Translations under genes and position numbers: made by a program
Shown here: positions 46,749 to 54,505 of the stretch, in pieces
Position numbering within the stretch: position 1 is the first letter of the stretch
Layout of the letters: every line of letters begins with the position of its first letter
Origin: Streptomyces vietnamensis
GTDB lineage: Bacteria > Actinomycetota > Actinomycetes > Streptomycetales > Streptomycetaceae
Length of the DNA stretch: 64,000 nt
Reading direction: 5' to 3'
Assembly (NCBI RefSeq): GCF_000830005.1
Contig: NZ_CP010407.1
Coordinates: forward strand, 1,641,001-1,705,000
The notes under the pieces: generated by a model
The model's input: only the letters and a program-made list of their open reading frames with translations
Databases searched by the model: none
What the model was told of the DNA's origin: nothing

Positions 46749-48011
46749 CTACCTCGGTGGACGGACCCCGGTCGGGTAGTGATCGGCCACCACGGTGGTC
46801 ATCGCCCCGATCGGGTCCGCGGCGACCTCCTTCGCGGAGAAGAAGCAGTGACCGCCGACCGAGGGGTACCTGCGGGCCAGCTCCAGGTGGCGCGACAGCT
46901 CCCGCGGGTCCTGCCAGGCCGCGGGCTGTGCGGGATCGCCCGCCTTGTAGAGCGCCTCGCCGATGTAGAGACCGACTCCGGTGTCCCGGACCACCGCGTC
47001 CCACCAGGGCAGCAGCTTGGCGTAGTCGGCGACGGGCAGCCCGATGTTCCAGTACAGCTGCGGGATCACGTGGTCGATCCAGCCCTCCCTGATCCACTTC
47101 CGGGTGTCGGCGTACAGGTCGTCGTACGTCTGGACACCGGCGCGGGTGTCCGAGCCCTCCGGGTCGGTGGCGATGTTCCGCCAGACCCCGAAGGGGCTGA
47201 TGCCGAACGCCGTGTGCTTCCTGGTCTCCTTGATCCGGACGGACATCTCGGAGACCAGCAGATCGGTGTTGTTCCGCCGCCAGGAGGCCCTGTCCGGGAA
47301 GTCCCCGCCGTACCGGGCGTACGCCTCGTCGTCGGCGAAGACCTGTCCGGCCACCGGGTACGGATAGAAGTAGTCGTCCCAGTGCACGGCGTCGATCTCG
47401 TAGCGGCGCAGCGCGTCCAGCATGGCGTCCTGGACGAAGCTCCGGACCTCGGGCAGCCCCGGGTTGTAGTAGAGCTTCCCGCCGTAGGGCAGTACCCACT
47501 CCGGGTGGAGCCGGGCCGGATGACCGGCGGCGAGCCGGCCCGGGTCCGTGTGGTTCGCCACGCGGTACGGGTTGAACCAGGCGTGCAGTTCGAGACCCCG
47601 CGCGTGGGCCTCGTCGACGGCCGTGCCCAGCGGGTCCCAGCCGGGGTCCCGGCCCTGCGTGCCGGTCAGGTACTGCGCCCACGGCTCGTAGGGCGAGGGC
47701 CACAGCGCGTCGGCGGTCGGCCGGACCTGGAGGACCACCGTGTTGAGCCGGCGCTCGACGGCCGTGTCCAGGTGGCGGAGGAGCTCGGCGCGCTGCTGCT
47801 CGGCGGTCAGCCCGGCGCGGGAGGGCCAGTCGCGGTTGGCGACCGTCGCCAGCCACATGCCGCGGAACTCCCGCCCGCGGTGCGGCTTCCCCCGTAACGG
47901 CTGCGCGGCACCGGCCGCCGCTCCCGCCACCGCGGCTCCTGTCGTTCCCGTCACGGCGAGCGCCGCTCCGGCGGCGCCGGCCACGAACCTTCTTCTGCCG
48001 ATAAGCCGCAC
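46749..48011 (-). CDS. Exported GHL10-type glycoside hydrolase (DUF187)
   Basis: The 420-residue protein has a twin-arginine signal (GRRRFVAGAAGAALAVTGTTG). The catalytic barrel begins EFRGMWLATVANRDWPS and includes VVLQVRPTADALWPS, GLELHAWFNPYRV and DAVHWDDYFYPYP, as in the FenI/YngK-like family that acts on cell-wall or surface glycans. The GTG at 48011 follows AGAGGAGGGG, which decides the start. Confidence 0.92.
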   Translation of the reverse strand: MRLIGRRRFVAGAAGAALAVTGTTGAAVAGAAAGAAQPLRGKPHRGREFRGMWLATVANRDWPSRAGLTAEQQRAELLRHLDTAVERRLNTVVLQVRPTADALWPSPYEPWAQYLTGTQGRDPGWDPLGTAVDEAHARGLELHAWFNPYRVANHTDPGRLAAGHPARLHPEWVLPYGGKLYYNPGLPEVRSFVQDAMLDALRRYEIDAVHWDDYFYPYPVAGQVFADDEAYARYGGDFPDRASWRRNNTDLLVSEMSVRIKETRKHTAFGISPFGVWRNIATDPEGSDTRAGVQTYDDLYADTRKWIREGWIDHVIPQLYWNIGLPVADYAKLLPWWDAVVRDTGVGLYIGEALYKAGDPAQPAAWQDPRELSRHLELARRYPSVGGHCFFSAKEVAADPIGAMTTVVADHYPTGVRPPR

Positions 48012-48172
48012 TTGTACCCCTCCTCTGTCGGATACGTCACACGCACCCGGACAGCATGCCCACCTCGGACGATCGATCATCGGTTAATGAGCGGTAACGT
48101 CATGGGGGTAGAGGCGGACGCACCCGGAATCACACGGGCCCCCCGCCGCCGGAGAAGAGCGAAAGGCACGAG

Positions 48173-49045
48173 GTGACGGACTCCATGGCCGACATTGAGC
48201 GCGTCGGAGTGGTGGGCTGCGGCCAGATGGGCGCGGGCATCGCAGAGGTGTGTGCCCGGAGCGGGCTCGAGGTGAAGGTCGCCGAGACCACCGGCGAGGC
48301 GCTGGAGATCGGCCGCACGCGGCTCTACAACTCGCTGAACAAGGCCGCCGAACGCGGCAAGATCAGCGAGGAGGAGCGGGATGCGACGCTCGCCCGTCTC
48401 AGCTTCACCACCGACCTGGGCGAGTTCGCCGACCGCGACCTCGTCATCGAGGCGGTCGTGGAGAACGAGCAGGTCAAGACCGAGATCTTCCAGGTCCTCG
48501 ACCAGGTGCTGACCCGGCCGGACGCCATCCTGGCCTCGAACACCTCCTCCATCCCGCTGGTGAAGCTGGCCGTGGCGACCTCCCGCCCCGACCAGGTCAT
48601 CGGCATCCACTTCTTCAACCCGGCCCCGGTGCAGAAGCTCGTCGAGCTGATCCCGGCCCTCACCACCTCCGAGGGCACGATCAGCCGCGCCCAGGCCTTC
48701 GCGGAGAAGGTGCTCGGCAAGCACGCGATCCGCGCCCAGGACCGCTCCGGCTTCGTGGTCAACGCGCTGCTCGTGCCGTACCTGCTCTCGGCGATCCGGA
48801 TGTTCGAGTCGGGCATCGCGAGCCGCGAGGACATCGACAACGGCATGGAGTTCGGCTGCGCCCACCCGATGGGCCCGCTGAAGCTCTCCGACCTGATCGG
48901 CCTGGACACGATCGCGTCGATCGCCGACTCGATGTACTCCGAGTTCAAGGAGCCGCTGTACGCCGCTCCCCCGCTGCTCCAGCGCATGGTGGACGCGGGC
49001 CGTCTCGGCCGCAAGACGGGCTCAGGCTTCTACCCGTACAACTGA
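48173..49045 (+). CDS. 3-hydroxybutyryl-CoA dehydrogenase
   Basis: The 290-residue enzyme has NAD loop VGVVGCGQMGAGIAEVCARSG, catalytic region ASNTSSIPLVKLA, HFFNPAPVQKLVELI and DRSGFVVNALLVPYL. It interconverts acetoacetyl-CoA and 3-hydroxybutyryl-CoA for polyester, butyrate or ethylmalonyl-CoA metabolism. Two starts are possible: GTG at 48173 (AAAGG six bases upstream) or ATG at 48185 (GAGGT upstream). No thiolase or crotonase gene is adjacent. Confidence 0.95.
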   Translation: MTDSMADIERVGVVGCGQMGAGIAEVCARSGLEVKVAETTGEALEIGRTRLYNSLNKAAERGKISEEERDATLARLSFTTDLGEFADRDLVIEAVVENEQVKTEIFQVLDQVLTRPDAILASNTSSIPLVKLAVATSRPDQVIGIHFFNPAPVQKLVELIPALTTSEGTISRAQAFAEKVLGKHAIRAQDRSGFVVNALLVPYLLSAIRMFESGIASREDIDNGMEFGCAHPMGPLKLSDLIGLDTIASIADSMYSEFKEPLYAAPPLLQRMVDAGRLGRKTGSGFYPYN

Positions 49046-49104
49046 CCCGAGGTCCCCACCCAGACCCGGAGCGACGGCGTCCGACCCCTGACGCCGCCCC
49101 TCCG

Positions 49105-49146
49105 GCCGGACGGCCCGTACACCCGCACAGGTACGGGCCGTCCGGC
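49105..49146 (+). terminator. Intrinsic terminator between convergent genes
   Basis: A 16-bp perfect stem (49105-49120 with 49131-49146; core CCGGACGGCCCGTAC) and a 10-nt loop lie between the dehydrogenase and the convergent NUDIX gene. No U-tract. Confidence 0.82.
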
Positions 49147-49197
49147 ACATCCCGCTCCCGTGTCTCCGTGCTCCCCCCGGCCCCGCGGCCCCGCGGC

Positions 49198-49728
49198 TCA
49201 GCCGAGGCGCAGATGGTGGAGCATGAGCAGTCCGGCGGCCATGTTGGCGGCCGGGATCTCGCCCCGGGCGATCATGTCGGGGACCTGTTTCAGCGGGATC
49301 CAGGCCCGCCGCGAGGACTCGAACGCGTCCTCGGGCGGTCCGGTGTAGGTGGCCCGCTCCGCCCAGTAGAGGTGGTGGCGGGCGTCGGTGAGGCCGTTCG
49401 AGGGCTCGACGGTGAGGAGATGGCGCAGCGGCCCCGGCCGCCAGCCGGTCTCCTCCTCCATCTCGCGGGCCGCGGCGGCCTCGACGTCCTCGCCGTCCTC
49501 GACGACGCCGGCGGCCAGTTCCCAGCCCCAGCTGTCGGTGATGAAGCGGTGGCGCCAGAGCATCAGGACTTCGTCGGCCTCGTTGACGGCCGTCGCGACG
49601 GCGACCGGGCGGAGCCGGATCAGATAGTGGTCGAGGTGGCGGCCGTCCGGGAGTTCGACGTCCGCGAGGTTCACTCGGAACCAGCGATTCTCATAGACAG
49701 AGCGTTCGCTCAGTTTCGTCCACTGCAC
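49198..49728 (-). CDS. NUDIX hydrolase (ADP-ribose pyrophosphatase-like)
   Basis: The 176-residue protein has the Nudix box GVVEDGEDVEAAAAREMEEETGWR and an N-terminal strand region SVYENRWFRVNLADVELPDG, close to ADP-ribose/NDP-sugar pyrophosphatases. Probable housecleaning of nucleoside diphosphate derivatives. The GTG at 49728 follows AAGGTGGCAAGAAC; upstream in-frame sequence is atypical. Confidence 0.9.
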   Translation of the reverse strand: MQWTKLSERSVYENRWFRVNLADVELPDGRHLDHYLIRLRPVAVATAVNEADEVLMLWRHRFITDSWGWELAAGVVEDGEDVEAAAAREMEEETGWRPGPLRHLLTVEPSNGLTDARHHLYWAERATYTGPPEDAFESSRRAWIPLKQVPDMIARGEIPAANMAAGLLMLHHLRLG

Positions 49729-49790
49729 GTTCTTGCCACCTTCCGATCGGTCGGTGCTTGTTTGGTGGCAATATCGCAGCAGTTGACGGC

Positions 49791-51239
49791 TCACAGGGGA
49801 ACGCGCAGCGCACTGTCGATGAGAGCGGCGGCCTCCCGGGCGTCCCCGCCGCCGCTCGCGAGGAGATGCTCCCGCACCTGCATGAGACGGTCCCGCAGCC
49901 GCCGCGACTCCATCCCCCGCGCCCGCTCCGTCATCTCCACCGCCGTCCGCGCCGCCCCGTCGGCCTCCCCCTGCCGCAGCTCGATCTGGCACAGCATGGC
50001 GAGCCGGTGCACCCGGCCCCGGTCGTGCGAGGGCATCCCGACCGCCGCCGACGCGTGCTCGTGGGCCGCGGCGAGATCACCCAGATCGAGCAGGGCCTCC
50101 GCGACCTGCACGTTGACGAACCCCGGCTGGACGTAGCCGGTCTCGACCGGCTCCTCCCCCGGGCTGATCCGCTCCGCCGCCGCCTCGGCCCGCCGGATGC
50201 AGGCCAACGCGGCCGCCCCGTCGCCCAGGTGCGCGTACGCCTTCGCCTGCATCGCCGTCAGATCGGCGGCGAGCGCCGGGGTGATCTGCCGCCCCGCCGC
50301 CCGCAGCGCCGCCTCCGCGAACGCCACCGCCTGCCGGTACTCCCCCATGAACAGCGACTGGTTGACGAGGAGCGCGATCACATACGCGCCGAGCCCCCGG
50401 TCCCCGCTCGCCTTCGCGAGCCGCAGCGCCTGGTGGAAGTAGCGCTGGGCGAGGCCGTGCGCATCGGCGTCGTACGCACAGATTCCGGCCACCGCGACGA
50501 GCCCGCCGGTGGCCCGGTGCAGGCGCCGCCCCAGCGCGTCGCCGTACGCGCCCCGGAGCAGCGGGGCGGTCTCGGTGGTGAGGAAGCCGACGATCCTGGC
50601 GCGGGTCGCGATGCCCCCGGCCTTGCGGTACATCTGCTCGTAGTGCGACCGGGCGGCGACCAGGACGGCGATGTCGGCCGCCGAGACCGTCGTCCGGCCC
50701 GTACGGGAGACGTCCGCGTCCTCCGGCGGGTTCTCCCACTCCCACACCGGCATCACCGCCGGGGTGCCGGTCACGGCGGGCGCGGCGACTATGTGCGGCC
50801 GCTGCTGCTCGTCGGACCGCCACAGCGCGGCCGCCCGCTCCACGAAGACGGAGAGCGGCGAACCGGCCGCCGGCGGCGGGCCGCCCGGCACCCCGAGGCC
50901 GATGTCGTCCAGGGTGACCTGCCGGCGCAGCCGGGCGGCGAGCACCTCGCAGATCAGGTCCGGCACCTGGCCGCGCGGCCGCTGGCCCTTCAACCAGCGG
51001 GCCACGGCGGTGTGTTCGTACCGCAGGGCGAGGCCCCTGGCCCGGCCCGCCCGGTTCACATGGGCGGCCAGGCCGGCGTTCGAGACGCCCGCCTCGTCGA
51101 GCAGGGCGTCGAGCAGGGTGTTGGGCTGCATGGCCGCTGTGTTGGGCTGCATAGCCGCTCCGGTCGCTCGCATGGCCGCTCCGCTCACTTGCATGGCCGC
51201 TCCGCTCGGTGAACTCAGCGTAGCGGTGGCCGAATTCAT
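49791..51239 (-). CDS. NsdA/NsdB-like TPR transcriptional regulator
   Basis: The protein (up to 482 residues) has an N-terminal DNA-binding-like domain (LLDALLDEAGVSNAGLAAHVN, AVARWLKGQRPRGQVPDLICEVLAARL) followed by many TPR-like helices (LAQRYFHQALRLAKASGDRGLGAYV, YAHLGDGAAALACIRRAEA). This layout is that of Streptomyces NsdA-type regulators that hold back development and antibiotic production. The start is ambiguous: four tandem 21-bp units each supply an in-frame ATG before the first conserved residue. Confidence 0.8.
   Translation of the reverse strand: MNSATATLSSPSGAAMQVSGAAMRATGAAMQPNTAAMQPNTLLDALLDEAGVSNAGLAAHVNRAGRARGLALRYEHTAVARWLKGQRPRGQVPDLICEVLAARLRRQVTLDDIGLGVPGGPPPAAGSPLSVFVERAAALWRSDEQQRPHIVAAPAVTGTPAVMPVWEWENPPEDADVSRTGRTTVSAADIAVLVAARSHYEQMYRKAGGIATRARIVGFLTTETAPLLRGAYGDALGRRLHRATGGLVAVAGICAYDADAHGLAQRYFHQALRLAKASGDRGLGAYVIALLVNQSLFMGEYRQAVAFAEAALRAAGRQITPALAADLTAMQAKAYAHLGDGAAALACIRRAEAAAERISPGEEPVETGYVQPGFVNVQVAEALLDLGDLAAAHEHASAAVGMPSHDRGRVHRLAMLCQIELRQGEADGAARTAVEMTERARGMESRRLRDRLMQVREHLLASGGGDAREAAALIDSALRVPL
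51115..51200. repeat. Four 21-bp tandem repeats at the regulator's N-terminus
   Basis: Units of 21 bp, each holding GCATGGCCGCT or GCATAGCCGCT (plus strand), encode heptapeptides such as MQPNTAA. Each unit gives the minus-strand gene an in-frame Met codon. Confidence 0.8.
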
Positions 51240-51493
51240 ACGGGTCGAACCGAAGGGAAGCCACCCGTAACGGTGTTTTCGCACGGGGTGTGAACGAAGT
51301 ACCCGTTCTCCCGGTCCACGTGCTCTGCCGTGCTCGTCCCGGCCCCGGTTGACTGTGCTTCTCGCCGCAAGGCGACGACCGGGCCGCCGGCTCCCCCTCG
51401 TACAGTGCGGCCGCCCGGTCCGCGCCGCCCGCCCCGCTGATCTGCCCGACACTCCGTGGCGGGGCGGGCGGCGCCGGCCCAGGACCCCTTCGC

Positions 51494-52561
51494 TCAGCAG
51501 TGCGAGGAGGGGGCGGGCCGGGGGCGGCGCAGCCCGGGTTCGGCGGGCTGCGCCGGCACCCGGACGCGGTCGTTGCGCACGACGAGCAGCGCGATGTCGT
51601 CGGCGAGCCGGCCGCCCGTGTGGTGAAGGAGTGCCGCGTGGACCCGGCGGACCAGGGCGGCGGGCGCCTCGCCGGGCACCGCGGCCAGGGCGGCGTCGAG
51701 CGCGAAGAACCGGCCCCGCTGGTCACGGGCCTCCTCCGCGCCGTCGGTGTGCAGGACCAGCGTCTCGCCGGGCAGCAGCCGGGCCGCCGCGTACGGCACG
51801 ATCGCGGCGGGCAGCGGCAGCACCCCGAGCGGGGGCAGCGGGTCCCCGACCGGGAGCCGCTCCGCCCGGTGTCCGAGGCGGTACGGGCCGGGGTGACCGC
51901 AGTTGAGGACGGCGAGACGCCCGTCGGAGCGGACCTCCACGAGCAGCAGGGTGACGAACTCCTCCGCCATCGGATGCTCGGGCTCCGCACCGGCCCGCGC
52001 CGGGTGCTCGTCCCGCGCCCGCTCCCGCAGGTGCCGCTCCAGGGCCCGCTCCAGGCGCCGCAGCACACCGGCGAGTTCGGGCTCGTCGTGGGCGGCCTCG
52101 CGGAAGCTGCCGAGCACCGCGACCACCGCGCCGAGCGCGGCGAGCCCGTGGCCCCGGACGTCCCCGATGACGATCCGTACCCCGTAGGGGGTCGCCACCG
52201 CCTCGTACAGGTCCCCGCCGACGGACGCGCCCCGGGAGGCGGACAGCTGCCCGGCGGCCAGCGCGAGTCCGTCGAGACGGGCCGGCAGGGGACGCAGCAG
52301 GACCCGCTGGGTGGCGGTCGCGACGGCCCGGACCCGGGCCAGTTCCCGCACGAGCCCGTGGCGGAGGCCGAGCACCATGCCGAGGCCGACGGTGAGGAAG
52401 ACGACGCTGGTGGCGATCCGCATGGGCAGCCCCGGCTGGCGGGCCAGCGGACAGCCGAACTTCCACGCCACGGCCACGGCACCCCACGTGGTGGGAAGGG
52501 CGAGTGGGGCCAGCCGGCGGAGCCGGGAGGCATCGGCGAGCAACGACCTGGTACGGATCAT
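51494..52561 (-). CDS. SpoIIE/PP2C-type protein phosphatase, membrane-bound
   Basis: The 355-residue protein has two hydrophobic helices near residues 15-75 (LAPLALPTTWGAVAVAW; IATSVVFLTVGLGMVLGL) and a PP2C-like domain from about 105 (SASRGASVGGDLYEA, RIVIGDVRGHGLAALGAVVAVLGSFREAA, VLNCGHPGPYRL, LVLHTDGAEEARD, DDIALLVVRN) with the metal-binding Asp residues in place. Such enzymes dephosphorylate anti-sigma antagonists. GGAAGGG precedes the ATG. Confidence 0.92.
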   Translation of the reverse strand: MIRTRSLLADASRLRRLAPLALPTTWGAVAVAWKFGCPLARQPGLPMRIATSVVFLTVGLGMVLGLRHGLVRELARVRAVATATQRVLLRPLPARLDGLALAAGQLSASRGASVGGDLYEAVATPYGVRIVIGDVRGHGLAALGAVVAVLGSFREAAHDEPELAGVLRRLERALERHLRERARDEHPARAGAEPEHPMAEEFVTLLLVEVRSDGRLAVLNCGHPGPYRLGHRAERLPVGDPLPPLGVLPLPAAIVPYAAARLLPGETLVLHTDGAEEARDQRGRFFALDAALAAVPGEAPAALVRRVHAALLHHTGGRLADDIALLVVRNDRVRVPAQPAEPGLRRPRPAPSSHC

Positions 52562-52679
52562 GCACGGCCCTTCCCGAGCCCCGACAGCGCCCGAAGGCCC
52601 TGCGGCACACAGGTCCGCCCCTGCGGCCGCGTCGATTCTGCCGAGCCCGCGGACCGCCGTGGAACACCCCTCGGCGATC

Positions 52680-53198
52680 TCACCCGAAGGAGTGAGCGCC
52701 CCCGGCGCGCCGGACCGCGCCACCGTCGCGCCACCCGCACAGGCAGGGGAATCCCGTACGGGTGTGCAGGCAAGGCGGGCCGCCGTGCGGGGCGGTCCGT
52801 CCTTCGGGGTGGGCCGCCGTGCCGGTCGCGATGCCCACGACCCGCGCGTAGAACCGTTCCGCTCCGGCGAGGTCGCCGCGCCGCCGGCGGACCGCGCCCA
52901 GGGCGTTCAGCGGCGGAGTGAGGCGGGGGTCGTCGGGGCCGTGGGCCCGTTCGTAGAGGTGCACCGCGAAGAGCAGGGTCTCCTCCGCCTCGCCGGGCCG
53001 GCCCAGCGCCTCGAGCAGGATGCCCAGGGCCGACGCCGCCTCGGCCGCCTCGGCGGAGACGGGGCCGGCCGTGGTGCGGGCCAGCCGGAGGGCCGCGCGC
53101 AGGTCGCCCTCGGCCTCGGCGTACCGGCCCTCGGCCCCGTGCCGCCGCGCCCGCGCCAGGTACCGGCGCACCCGCCGCCGCCGTGTCGTCGTGTCCAC
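52680..53198 (-). CDS. Tetratricopeptide-repeat protein
   Basis: The 172-residue protein has an Arg-rich start, then two or three TPR units (ALRLARTTAGPVSAEAAEAASALGILLEALGRPGEAEETLLFAVHLYERAHG; NALGAVRRRRGDLAGAERFYARVVGIA). The last 45 residues (with HTRTGFPCLCGWRD) are unlike TPR and may be the product of a 3' frameshift. GTG start at 53198. Function unknown. Confidence 0.7.
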   Translation of the reverse strand: MDTTTRRRRVRRYLARARRHGAEGRYAEAEGDLRAALRLARTTAGPVSAEAAEAASALGILLEALGRPGEAEETLLFAVHLYERAHGPDDPRLTPPLNALGAVRRRRGDLAGAERFYARVVGIATGTAAHPEGRTAPHGGPPCLHTRTGFPCLCGWRDGGAVRRAGGAHSFG

Positions 53199-53216
53199 GA
53201 TGCCCGCCCCCGGACG

Positions 53217-54383
53217 CTAGGCGGGGACCTTCGACCGAGACCGAGACCGAGCCCGAGACCGAGACCGAGACAGGCCGCGGTCGACGGCGTCTCCGGCGAG
53301 GTTCTTCACCAGGTGGTCCACCACGTGTTCCGCGTCCCGGCCCGCGCCTCCGACGAGCATCGACGCGAAGGCGTACTGGAAGGCCAGGCCGACGAAGTAC
53401 AGCCCCGGCGACGAGGCCACCACGCCGCGCCGCTCCAGCGGCCAGCCGTCCTCGCCGGTGACCGGGAGGTCGATCCAGGAGAAGTCCTGCCGGAAGCCGG
53501 TGCACCAGACGACGTTCGCGACGTCGAGGACGCGCCCTCCGTCGAGGACCGGGAGGCCGTCGCTCACGCCGGTGGTCCGCTCCGGCGCCAGTTCGACGCC
53601 GACGCGGGTGAGGTCCGCCCGCTTGACGCGGATCAGCGGCCCGCCGTGGGCGCGGACGTCGGGACGCATCCTGCGGCCGAGCGGTGTGCGCAGGGTCAGC
53701 ACGTGCTGCGCCAGGAACCACAGCACCGGGAAGATCGCGTGCGCCGGCCCGCCCTCGATGTCGAACGGGATCTCGCCGTGGATCGTGCCGCTGAGCACGG
53801 TCGGATGGCCGGCCGAGCCCGCCTCGTACGCGATGTCCCCGCCGGAGTGCGAGGCGCCGACCACCAGCACGCCGCCGGGCCGCAGCTGTGCCGGGTTCTT
53901 GTAGGCGCTGGAGTGCAGCTGTGTGATGCGCGGGTCGAGCCCGCCGGCGAAGCCGGGGACGTAGGGAGTCCGGCCGAACGTGCCGGAGGCGACGACGACG
54001 TGGTCGCACACGTAGGTCCTCGTGCCCGTCGCCACGACGTACCCGCCGTCCTCACGGCCCACCCTGCTGACGCGCTCGCCGGCGCGTACGGGCAGCTGGA
54101 AGGTCTCGGCGTACGTCTCCAGGAAGTCGGCCATCTCGTCCTTGGTGGGAAAGGACATCGGCGGCGCGGGGAAACGCATCCCGGGCAGCGAGGCGACCCG
54201 CGCCGGGCTGAAGAGCCGCAGGGAGTCCCAGTGGCACCGCCAGTTGTCGCCGACGCGGGCGTTGCCGTCCAGGATCACGAACGGCCGGCCGTAGCGGGCG
54301 AGGTGGTACCCGGTGGCGAGGCCCGCCTGCCCGGCTCCGATGACGACCGTCTCGATGCGTTCCGTCCTGTCGGTGGGGTTCAT
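53217..54383 (-). CDS. Flavin-dependent monooxygenase/NAD(P)-binding protein (CzcO-like)
   Basis: The 388-residue protein has FAD loop VVIGAGQAGLATGYHLARYG, the DNWRCHWDSLRLFSPAR region of Baeyer-Villiger-like monooxygenases, and the second dinucleotide loop VLVVGASHSGGDIAYEAG. Substrate unknown. The C-terminus is a Ser-Arg dipeptide tail (RSRSRARSRSRSK) encoded by hexanucleotide repeats. GAGGAGG before the ATG. A dyad with a -10 box lies upstream, and a LuxR-TPR gene precedes it. Confidence 0.88.
   Translation of the reverse strand: MNPTDRTERIETVVIGAGQAGLATGYHLARYGRPFVILDGNARVGDNWRCHWDSLRLFSPARVASLPGMRFPAPPMSFPTKDEMADFLETYAETFQLPVRAGERVSRVGREDGGYVVATGTRTYVCDHVVVASGTFGRTPYVPGFAGGLDPRITQLHSSAYKNPAQLRPGGVLVVGASHSGGDIAYEAGSAGHPTVLSGTIHGEIPFDIEGGPAHAIFPVLWFLAQHVLTLRTPLGRRMRPDVRAHGGPLIRVKRADLTRVGVELAPERTTGVSDGLPVLDGGRVLDVANVVWCTGFRQDFSWIDLPVTGEDGWPLERRGVVASSPGLYFVGLAFQYAFASMLVGGAGRDAEHVVDHLVKNLAGDAVDRGLSRSRSRARSRSRSKVPA
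53231..53272. repeat. (CGAGAC)n hexanucleotide repeat
   Basis: About seven in-phase hexamers (one variant CGAGCC) encode the Ser-Arg tail at the 3' end of the monooxygenase gene. Copy-number change would alter tail length without frameshift. Confidence 0.85.
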
Positions 54384-54399
54384 CGTCGGCCTCCTCGTT

Positions 54400-54426
54400 C
54401 GTTCCGTGTCATCGACACTAGGAACG
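54400..54426 (-). promoter_or_regulatory. Dyad and -10 element before the monooxygenase gene
   Basis: CGTTCC-GTGTC-ATC-GACAC-TA-GGAACG forms a 27-bp near-symmetric dyad. Its minus-strand right half contains TAGTGT (54415-54420), a usual -10, placing the dyad where a repressor or activator would act. Confidence 0.5.
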
Positions 54427-54505
54427 CGGGAGCCGTCACGGCTTCGGGAGAACACCCCAATCCCCGGCGCGGCGGCGATGGGTCGTTCTGCCCACGCCGT
54501 GCCCG

